DNA from: Paraphoma chrysanthemicola
Taxonomy: Eukaryota > Ascomycota > Dothideomycetes > Pleosporales > Phaeosphaeriaceae
Direction: 5' to 3'
Length of the DNA stretch: 64,000 bases
Assembly (NCBI GenBank): GCA_020744225.1
Contig: JAGMWG010000006.1
Coordinates: 620,001 to 684,000, forward strand
The notes below the pieces were generated by a model. The model did not search any database. It had not been told where the DNA came from and worked only from the letters and a program-made list of their open reading frames with translations. Of this stretch, positions 56,338 through 64,000 are shown one piece after another. The translations under genes and the position numbers were made by a program. Every line of letters starts with the position of its first letter. Positions within the stretch are counted from its first letter, which is position 1.

Positions 56338-57469
56338 ATGCCTACAGTCGTCATCAAATCTGGTGCCACGATCTTTGTCACGGGCGTCAATGGGCTCATT
56401 GGAAGCCATGTTGCCGACCAATTACTGGCACGAGGATACAACGTGCGCGGCGCCGTGCGAGATGTTGAGAAAACGAAGTGGCTGAAGGACTTCTTCGATG
56501 GCAGACATAAGGGCGTGAAGTTTGAGTTGGTGGGTGTGCCAGACATGACTGCTGATGGCTGCTATGATGCTCATGTCGAAGGTACATTGTGCCCCACCAT
56601 GTCAAGTTTCTTCTAATTGACCTTCTCTAAATTTAGGCACCGAGGGCTTCGTCCATGTCGCCGCGCCAGTTGGAGGTATCCTGGATCTCGATGTCGCCCT
56701 TGATCTCGGTCGTAAGGCTGCACTAAATGCGCTGAAGGCTTGCGCGAAGACGCCATCGGTCTCGCGCTTCGTTACGACTTCATCATCTTTCGCGGCGTCG
56801 TTTCCAAAGGTCCATCTTGATCACGATTTGGAAATCGATGAAACCACATTCCACGACAGCGCCGTTGAGCAGGCTAAGCTCGCGGAAGATCCTCGACAAA
56901 AAGGCATGTGTGTCTATGCTGCGATGAAGAGCGAGACCGAGAAGGAGATGTGGAAATGGGTCAAAGAAAACAAGCCGCATTTCGTGTTCAACAGTGTTGT
57001 AAGTATCGCCTCCACGCTATCTCCTATTCAAAGTGACTGACGGCATCAGCTTCCCAACGCCAACTTTGGTCCTTTACTCGTTCCAGAACACCAAGGCCTC
57101 CCATCGACTGTAGCATGGATCAACAGCGCATTTACTGGTGAGCGCTTCAGCGAGCTCGCCGCGATGGTTGATCCTCAGTGGTATATCTCCCCAATCGACG
57201 ATGCGCTGTTGCATGTCTCTGCGCTGATTCATTCGGATGTGGACGGTGAGCGCTTGTTCGCTTATGCGGAGCGTTGGAATTGGAACCAAATTTTGGCAAT
57301 CTTGCGCAAACACTACCCACAGAAGACGTTCCCAGACGATGTCGACGGTCAGAAGGACGATAGGGTGAAGCCGCCAAATGCGAGGGCGGAGGAAGTATTG
57401 AGGTGGGTCAAGGGCGAGGGGTGGACTTCGCTAGAGGAGAGTGTTGTGGGTACGAGCAAGGGATGGTAG
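56338..57469 (+). CDS. Extended SDR, NAD(P)-dependent ketone/aldehyde reductase (GRE2/dihydroflavonol reductase-like)
   Basis: 341 aa from exons 56338-56581, 56637-56998 and 57050-57469 (introns 55 and 51 bp, both joined in phase). NAD(P)-binding motif GVNGLIGSH near residue 17, with RGAVRDVEKT after strand 2 favouring NADPH. The next landmarks are EGTEGFVHVAAPV, VSRFVTTSSSFAA (Ser) and YAAMKSETEKEMWKW (YxxxK). The C-terminal domain closes with RAEEVLRWVKGEGWTSLEES. The family reduces ketones or aldehydes such as methylglyoxal or diketones; the substrate is not known. Located in the cytosol (no signal seen). Confidence 0.9.
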
Positions 57470-57698
57470 TGTAACATGGCATCGCTCCCAAGCGCATCTA
57501 TACTCCACTCTGTTGCGATCGTTGGTGGCGCTTTCTGCCTATTATATTCACTTTCACTTTCACCAGCCCAGTTGCGGTTAGCACGCACGTAGCGCACGTT
57601 CTACCGTTCTTGAGCTCTTCGTCTCCCGCACGCTTCCTTCGACACAAACCCGCACTTTGTGTTTCCCAAACTGCAGTTTCTGAAGAAGCAGGGCACCG

Positions 57699-58466
57699 AT
57701 GGCACCCTCAAACAGCAAGCGCGAGGAGACTATTGAGCTGTAAGTAACCGGCGCGGTTCGGCCATCCAATTGTGCCAGCAACTAACGTGAGATCAGCTTG
57801 CGTGGTCCTGTCATGGAGGTCACCGTGACTTCGTCGTCCAGCGACACCGCGGCCTGGGGTCTTCCAAAAGCACTGCTATCCCATCACTCAGGCTACTTCC
57901 AGCGTGCGACACGTCCGTGCACCTTTCGAGAGAGCGAAGACAACAAAGTCACTCTCGAGGACTTCGAGCCGGAAGTCTTCAAGCTATTCATCGAATTCAT
58001 GTACTACGGTCGATACACTTACCGCGACGACTTGGCGGATAAGCTCAAGGTTCGCGACAGCGCAAAGGCATGGGTCCTGGGCGATTATCTGGATGCGGTC
58101 GAGTTCAAGAATTTCGCTATGCGCAATCTGTACGATATCTACTTCCCGGCCAACGGTGAGCCTAAGACTGGTATCGGCCCAGCAGCTATCGAACATTGTT
58201 GTTCAGCAACTTTGCAGAATTCACCACTTCAAGAGCTCTATCTTGATTGTCTTGTCGTATATTGGCATGATATCAGGGTTATTTTGTATGACCCATCTTA
58301 TCGGTCGCAATGGGACGAAATCTGGGACAGACACCGAGAGCTCAGAAATGAGATTCTCTACTACACGAATCAAGCACCTGAAGGCAGGTTGGAAAAGAAG
58401 AAGACATTGGACCATTACTTCGCGGCGTTGTCTATCACAGATGAGCCCGATGTTTCGTCACTTTGA
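57699..58466 (+). CDS. BTB/POZ domain protein (fungal BTB-only type)
   Basis: 236 aa from exons 57699-57739 and 57797-58466; the 57-bp intron (GTAAGT...CTAAC...TCAG) joins in phase. BTB residues: VMEVTVTSSSSDTAAWGLPK, ALLSHHSGYFQRA, FEPEVFKLFIEFMYYGRYTY, KAWVLGDYLDAVEFKNFAMR. The helical tail (DRHRELRNEILYYTN, KTLDHYFAALSI) is usual for these small BTB proteins, which are numerous in Pezizomycotina. Cullin-3 adaptor function is possible but unproven. The start lies in a small first exon, MAPSNSKREETIEL. Confidence 0.88.
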
Positions 58467-60312
58467 AACAACCCATGCATTGGCCAATATCATCGTGGCC
58501 AGTAGATGAGCAATCAATCGATACCAAATGAATGTTAGCCCGGGAAAGCATGAGCATGATTGAGTGGACCTATGTGGGTCGATGTAAGCAATCGCTCTAT
58601 TACGAGCTGTGCCAAGCAAATCAAGAAACAAGACAGCCAGAGCTTGATCCAGGTCGCAGCTTTATTAATGCCGAGATTAAGCACAATCGAAGTTGCATCA
58701 TAGAATGAAGATGAAGCTGCAGACATGCAAAAATCCAAAAGTGCTGAGATCGGTGATTGTACTTTGCGAAACCTTTTCATCGTGCCACACTTCAAGGTGA
58801 ACTTCGACACGATGCATCGACTAAGCAGACAATACATCCTCGAAGATGAGATCTCCGGATAGTCTTAGCTAGAAAAGTCGATTAAGACGTGTCTAGCGCG
58901 TGTCGCAATCAACACCCACAGCGCAGCAGTTCTCTTCCTGGCCCCTCAGCACCGCCCTCACCACGCAGCGTGCGTCGATGACATCTCTCCGGCTCGCAGC
59001 AGGACATAAGAACAGTCAGCAACCACGCGACACAGCCCAAGCGGGCCGCTGAATCTATCTGATCGGCAGACCTACATGGCCACGTGGAAGTGAGCTCCCA
59101 GAAACCTGGACTGGTTGCTAGGACGCAGCTATCGTCATGCGGGGCACCCACCCGACGTTTCGCATATGCTCCTAGATCAATTGGATATGGTTCATTGGAC
59201 GATCTGGCGCAACGGTGCAGCGCATGCACGTCGAGCTTAAGTTGACGACCCGGACGTCGACAGTGAATGCTCGCCATGCGAACACTGACCATGCGTCGTC
59301 AAAGACGCTCGTACATTAATGAGTTAATGGAGATGACTCTAATAGACCGGTTTTCATCAGTGCGCTTATTTCGCAACCAGTTTCCGCTCCCGGACGGTCT
59401 TGCACTGGAGTCGAAGCTCGTGCACGGAAGAAAGGTAAAGTTGTGTCATGCTGTTAATCATGTCATTTGAAAAGACACTGACCTCATAAGACTGAATCTA
59501 CACAATAAGGGGCGACAAGAAGCAAATGGTTTTTTTCGATAGACGTGCAGTGTCATCGAAGAGCTGATGCCTAGAAGAGACACCGAGGACATGGCCAGCA
59601 CCGAGCAGCATAGACCTGCACAGCACATATTGCATAACAGCGCAATCCCTGCCGATATGATCCAACCTTTCGTGTAATTCCGAGTTTGTGGAAATCACAC
59701 GGCCCTCAATCATCCCGTCAACGTCCAAAAATCAAGCTCACCCTCAGAATGCCAAGCCTCCACCCATTCCGCCTCCACCGTTCCCCCGGCCGCGGCAATC
59801 TAATTGTCCAAGCCTCGCAACCTGCATTTCCCCCTGCACACCCCGCATGTGCATCATCACACAAGTTGGGGAAAGTCGCACAGCGGAGCCATCGCGGGTT
59901 GCGGGGCTCCATTCGTGGAGAATATACGACCGATGTTCCTCCGCGAGGCGTTCACTTGGCAAACGTCGGCTATAGACGTGCCAAGAAGACTACAACCGTG
60001 ATCGAGCGCGACCGCTCGATGCTATTGACGGAAATCTTAGGCTGTGTTAGTTGTTCCGGAGCAGCGTTGGTGACGGGGCTGGGGATACGTGAGGGAATGC
60101 GGCGTGAGCTCTAAGATCGGGTGCGAGTGCGGGCGCGAATGGTACGGGGTGAAGCGACTGGGCGGACGATGGGTAGCGGGGAGAGGTATATAAATGGGGT
60201 TGGAAGGTTGCGATATTGAATGTTCAGCTGCTCCTTTACTACAGATCAAGAGTAGGGATCAAGTCACAGGGTCTTTTCAATCAATTCAAGCCCATCTTCA
60301 ACAGCCGCCAAG
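58467..60312. other. 1.8-kb tract without recognisable gene; PL3 promoter at right end
   Basis: Frames up to 142 codons (plus, 59686-60114) and 127 codons (minus, 58909-59292) have no motif. The right end is the promoter and leader of the pectate lyase gene. Confidence 0.45.
60187..60194 (+). promoter_or_regulatory. Probable TATA box of the pectate lyase gene
   Basis: TATATAAA, 119-126 bp upstream of the ATG at 60313, in a GC-richer context; spacing is usual for ascomycete promoters. Confidence 0.6.
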
Positions 60313-61343
60313 ATGAAGTTCAGCACAAGCATCGCGCTTCCTCTCCTCGCCACGACATGCTCTGCAGCAGCAGTCCGTCGCCAGTCTGGTGATGGGCCAC
60401 AAGGCGGTACCGATGCCACTCAAGGTGATCTTGGTGCACGCCCGCCACCAAGATTTCCCTTTCCAATCTTGGAGTTCCCGATCGCGAAGGAGACTGTCGT
60501 GCTGAATGAGACCATGTACATTCAGCCCGGCCAGGTGTTTGATGGACAGATGAAGCGATATGAGCGCGTTGAGGGTTCGTGCAATGAGCAGGCCGAGGGA
60601 ACTGATGCGGATGCTGTGTTCAACTTGCTTCCTGGCTCGACTATCAGGAACGTCATTATTGGCAAGCACCAGTCGGAAGGAATTCACGCTCTGGGAGACG
60701 CCTGGGTTGAGAATGGTGAGTTATTCGACAGTCATGTCTCCTGACTGCATGCTAACTTCGAGATTAGTCTGGTGGGAAGACGTCTGCGAAGATGCTCTCA
60801 CAAGCAAGGGTCTCAACACTCAGCTCCGCGTCATTGGCGGAGGTGCTCGCAACGCACAAGACAAGATCTTCCAGGACAACTCTCTTGGCGGAAAATACAA
60901 CATCACCGGCTTCGTCGCAGACACTTTCGGCACCTTCTACCAGTCGTGCGGCAACTGCTTGAACCAGTCCAAGCGCAATGCCACCATCCAGAACGTCATT
61001 GCCATCAATGGCACCAGGATGGGTATAGTAAGTATTCGACGTTCTCGTCTATCTATCTCGTACTTACGGAATATAGATCAACCCCAACTACGGTGATGAG
61101 TTCCGTCTCAAGGACGCCCAAATCAAGGATGTCAAGTTCATTGCCGACAAGGAGATTGGAAACAACGTTCAAACCGTCCCTTACACTGTTGGAACTGGCC
61201 CGGATGAGAAGTACGCGCTGTACAACTTGACCCGCGACCGCATTACCACTTTCAATGGAACCGTCCTTAGCCAGTACAAGCCTGCTAACCCATACCCATG
61301 GCTTGGCGAGTTCTGGCCCAGCCTTGCGAACAAGACTGCTTAG
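60313..61343 (+). CDS. Secreted PL3-like pectate lyase
   Basis: 309 aa from exons 60313-60715, 60768-61027 and 61077-61343, in phase. The signal peptide is MKFSTSIALPLLATTCSAAA. A Gly/Pro-rich spacer comes before the domain. PL3 (PF03211) landmarks in order: ETVVLNETMYIQPGQVFDGQ, MKRYERVEGSCNEQAEGTDA, NVIIGKHQSEGIHALGD, VWWEDVCEDAL, IGGGARNAQDKIFQDNS, FGTFYQSCGNC, NPNYGDEF. The family cleaves polygalacturonate by beta-elimination, Ca-dependent, outside the cell. Odd points: the Cys pair that many PL3 enzymes have in the GIHC..C turn is replaced by Ala (GIHALGDAW). The usual Cys-containing end is replaced by about 60 residues (KYALYNLTRDRITTFNG, YPWLGEFWPSLANKTA). Activity on pectin is therefore likely but not certain. 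Confidence 0.88.
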
Positions 61344-62032
61344 ATGAGAGTAGCTTAGTGGGGATGTAGACGAGATATGACCGCTTAGATGACTGAAAAG
61401 TAATGCATAATTGTTGATCTGAAATATTGTTTGTGAAGTGACTGAAAGTCAATGCATTGTTGCTGATCTGAACCTTCCAATCTGAATATCGTTTGATTGA
61501 CTTTGGTGCTCCTGTGAAAACCCGGCTCACCTGGGAAGGGACGAAAGGGGGAAAGGACAAGCCCACTCAAATGTCCTGGCATCTTCATCCGTGTAAGTGC
61601 TACTATGGATACTACTTATAGTTTCAAGGTCAGATTGACTTTAGATACGGGCGGCCAGAGCGGTCTAGCAATGGGTAGGACGTGATGAGGTCTTGCTCAG
61701 GGTTTTGTGATCTCCTTTGATCCAAATTGAAGTATGCAAATAGTGTTTTGCCGTCGATATACGAAGCAATGTCAGTATTTATGATGCCATGTCGTCGGCG
61801 AGATGATGTTGTTCCTACGAAAGTCTCGCCGTCCCTTCTCTCACAACCCCTGTTCGTCGGGTCTTGGCACTCCGCGGTCTTCGCTTAGCCAGTCAGAAAG
61901 TGGCCCGTGCGGGAACACTGCACTCGAAATTCAGTGACGAGAAGTTCGCACGCCTCACCAACCGCGACACCTCGACCCGACGCCCAACTCCACACACACG
62001 ACCGATTACCGTCGAATAATCAATCGCACATC
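61344..62032. other. Intergenic: PL3 3' flank and eS28 promoter
   Basis: 0.7 kb. Holds an imperfect tandem duplication just 3' of the pectate lyase gene. No gene supported. Confidence 0.45.
61391..61495 (+). repeat. Imperfect tandem duplication downstream of pectate lyase gene
   Basis: Copy 1 begins at 61391 (GACTGAAAAGTAATGCATAA), copy 2 at 61440 (GACTGAAAGTCAATGCATTG); both continue through TTG.TGATCTGAA to TATCGTTT/TATTGTTT. The second copy is longer by an insert of about ten bases. Confidence 0.75.
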
Positions 62033-62400
62033 ATGGATACCGCTAAGGCCCCCGTCAAGCTCGTCAAGGTCACTCGTGTCCTTGGCCGAACCGGTACGCG
62101 CAACCCTGCAGAAGAAGAAGGAGCGGAGAGAGGGGCAGACAGATCTGAAAGCAGAGATGGATGAGCAGGAAGGAGCATAGGCTGACAGCGTTATTCCAGG
62201 TTCTCGTGGTGGTGTCACCCAGTGCCGTGTCGAGTTCATGGACGACCAGACCCGTTCCATCATCCGCAACGTCAAGGGCCCAGGTACGACGAACAGCTGC
62301 TTCCCGCCAAAAAGCCGGAAAAACTGACGTCAGAATAGTCCGCGAGAACGACATCCTGTGCCTGCTCGAGTCCGAACGTGAGGCCAGGCGTCTGCGATAA
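62033..62400 (+). CDS. RPS28: Ribosomal protein eS28 (40S subunit)
   Basis: 68 aa from exons 62033-62093, 62200-62283 and 62339-62400 (introns 106 and 55 bp, both phase-correct). It reads MDTAKAPVKLVKVTRVLGRT, GSRGGVTQCRVEFMDDQTRS, IIRNVKGPVRENDILCLLES, EREARRLR, which is the standard eS28 from start to end. Part of the 40S head near the mRNA exit. The first intron, longer than its neighbours, fits the habit of ribosomal protein genes. Converges with the gene at 62.76 kb. Confidence 0.98.
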
Positions 62401-62760
62401 GCGACGATCCGTGGAACGAGGCGCGACTTTTCATTCGGTTACGGAGTTCTTGCGAAAGCTATGGGCATCGATACGGACTTCATGAGCATGAGGGAATGAA
62501 TAGGGTGTGGTGCTGAGAACGCGCTGCACCGGATGGGTGTGGCTGTGGTCTGGACATGAACATCACGAAAAGATGGCATGCGGTTCTCTCCGACATAAAT
62601 CAATACCATTCGACCTCTCAGTTTGGCCGCCATGGCATCCTCGTTATTGATACCGTGACCATTCTAGGAAAACTGACGCGGACAGGCATAGCTACATGAT
62701 CTGCTGACACCCCGAATCAAGACAAGCCGCCAACCTTTTCTTCTTCAGATCGCTCATGCT
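62401..62760. other. Convergent 3' flanks
   Basis: 0.36 kb between the ends of the eS28 gene and the minus-strand gene at the right edge; 3' UTRs only. Confidence 0.4.
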
Positions 62761-64000
62761 CTACTTATCCTTCTCATCCTCCCCACCAACCAGGTCCCGA
62801 CGCAACCGTACCTCAGCGGGTTTTCCATCAGCTTCCCAGATCGCTTTGCAGTCGTAACGCTTGTCGAAGTAGAACCACATGTCCCACAGGAACCATCGTG
62901 CTAGGAAGCGAGCCTGGTACAGCATGAACTTTGGGTTCGTTTCGTTGACCACATCCAATATAACTGCAGCCTTCTTTTTGGACGGCGACAACTCCAGCTT
63001 GCGCGGCTCCGGTACTGCGCCGGGACTTGTCTCCTCCTTGGGAACCATACCCAAGTCTGACTTGATAGTACCCCACTCGACAAGTCCATTCTCGATGGGC
63101 ATAATGCCAGGCTTCGTGGTGGCGTACACCTCATGCCACTGCCCCGTGATGCTGATGAGCGACTTGACGTATAGCTTCCACTGCTTCATGAAGCCGAAGG
63201 TGACGTATGCGCCGCAATGGACCTCGTTGCCCGAGCGCCGAATCATTAAGATGAGTCCGCCTTTGTTCCGATCGAGTTCTCGCCGGTACACAAACTCTTC
63301 GACCGCCGGGTTCAGAAAGGCTTCCAAGCATTCCTTGCTCGTGTGAGAAAGAACAGTGGCGACCGAATCGCAAAGTCGAGGATAGGCGTGCTTGACGATC
63401 GGGTCCTCGCCGCCAAAATATGCCTCCAAGTCGACAATATGCATACTTCGTGGCGAGTCCAGACGCTGATATGGGAAGGAGTGATTCGGACCCAGAAACA
63501 CATTCTTCATGACCTCGTCATTCGCATCCCCTTCCGGATCGCAACACCACGAATTCCTCAGCTCTTCAACCTGGTCTCGGATCCGCTCCTCTTCTCGTAA
63601 CATCTGTTCCTCGGCGCGCTTCTTCGGCGAGCTCAGCACTGACTTCACTGTCTGCTGTATTGCCGTCCCAAAGTACGACATTGCGCCAGTCTTCGTCGGG
63701 GTTTGCGGCACAGGCGACTTGTAGGTCGCCTTGAACGTCTCAACGACTTTGTTAGCGTCCATCTCTGCCCACTCGTCATCTTCGGGGTCCCATATGTTGC
63801 CTTTGAATGGGCTGATCTCGCGAGCGGCAGAGAGGGTAGCGCTCATTAGTTTGTCTTCGCTGCGCCGGATAGTCTTGTAAGGGTTTAGGTGTAGGGACTG
63901 GAGTTGTGTCGGAAGCTTCGGGCTGGAGGTGTTCGACGTCAAAGTCGAGGTGACTGCGACTTCGCCATCGCCATGTTTTGATCCAAGCTCCGTTTGCTCT
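62761..64000 (-). CDS. Conserved hypothetical protein, 3' part (5' end outside window)
   Basis: The frame is open from the right edge to the stop at 62761, about 412 codons. The apparent start at 63942 is a TTG and the frame continues above it (GDGEVAVTSTLTSNTSSPKL). Visible parts: a Ser-rich N-terminal piece, an acidic motif GNIWDPEDDEWAEMD, and a charged helix (KKRAEEQMLREEERIRDQVE). A 230-residue folded-looking domain follows with VDLEAYFGGEDPIVKHAYPR, VEEFVYRRELDRNKGGLILM, HCGAYVTFGFMKQWKLYVKS and ARWFLWDMWFYFDKRYDCKA. I do not recognise the family. No signal peptide or membrane helix in the visible part. Confidence 0.75.
   Translation of the reverse strand, partial: EQTELGSKHGDGEVAVTSTLTSNTSSPKLPTQLQSLHLNPYKTIRRSEDKLMSATLSAAREISPFKGNIWDPEDDEWAEMDANKVVETFKATYKSPVPQTPTKTGAMSYFGTAIQQTVKSVLSSPKKRAEEQMLREEERIRDQVEELRNSWCCDPEGDANDEVMKNVFLGPNHSFPYQRLDSPRSMHIVDLEAYFGGEDPIVKHAYPRLCDSVATVLSHTSKECLEAFLNPAVEEFVYRRELDRNKGGLILMIRRSGNEVHCGAYVTFGFMKQWKLYVKSLISITGQWHEVYATTKPGIMPIENGLVEWGTIKSDLGMVPKEETSPGAVPEPRKLELSPSKKKAAVILDVVNETNPKFMLYQARFLARWFLWDMWFYFDKRYDCKAIWEADGKPAEVRLRRDLVGGEDEKDK

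Overview
The window looks like nuclear DNA of a filamentous ascomycete (Pezizomycotina, plausibly Dothideomycetes; the class is an inference). Reasons: genes on both strands in no operon order, introns mostly 45-110 bp with GT-AG ends and CTNAC-type branch points, and fungal families such as HET, Zn2Cys6 factors with a DUF3425 tail, DUF3112 membrane proteins, a PL3 pectate lyase and MAPR/Dap1. I placed introns by eye from splice signals, reading frame and family similarity. Where exons are listed, the joined length is a whole number of codons.

Layout. 0-11 kb: the 3' end of an LRR/F-box-like gene, then a multi-exon Zn2Cys6 regulator (3.7-6.2 kb, minus) between two gene-poor tracts. 11-29 kb is denser and mostly housekeeping or conserved: Prp4-type splicing kinase, a DUF3445 haem-oxygenase-like protein with a membrane anchor, Dap1, a proline-rich coiled-coil protein, a hydroxyquinol-type intradiol dioxygenase, a 78-aa HMG-box-like protein, a small membrane protein, a BTB protein and a RING-like Cys-rich protein.

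30-44 kb is the accessory part: a HET-domain protein, a zinc-type alcohol dehydrogenase lacking the structural-zinc loop, an alpha/beta hydrolase transcribed away from it, a short-chain dehydrogenase, a DUF3112 membrane protein, and a decayed head-to-head pair of a cytochrome P450 and a DHA2-like MFS transporter. Both members of that pair carry stop codons and frameshifts and have lost the 5' ends that face each other. Together these could be a small, partly dead detoxification or secondary-metabolite locus, but no backbone synthase (PKS, NRPS, terpene) is present.

44-64 kb: a DUF2235 hydrolase, a GDS1-type winged-helix protein, Oms1 divergent from a DAO-family flavoenzyme, an extended SDR reductase, a second BTB protein, a secreted PL3-like pectate lyase with an unusual C-terminus, ribosomal protein eS28, and the 3' part of an unrecognised protein cut by the right edge. 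I found no convincing tRNA or rRNA gene, intact transposon or CRISPR array. The strongest finding is the P450/MFS pseudogene pair; nothing here is clearly a new system.
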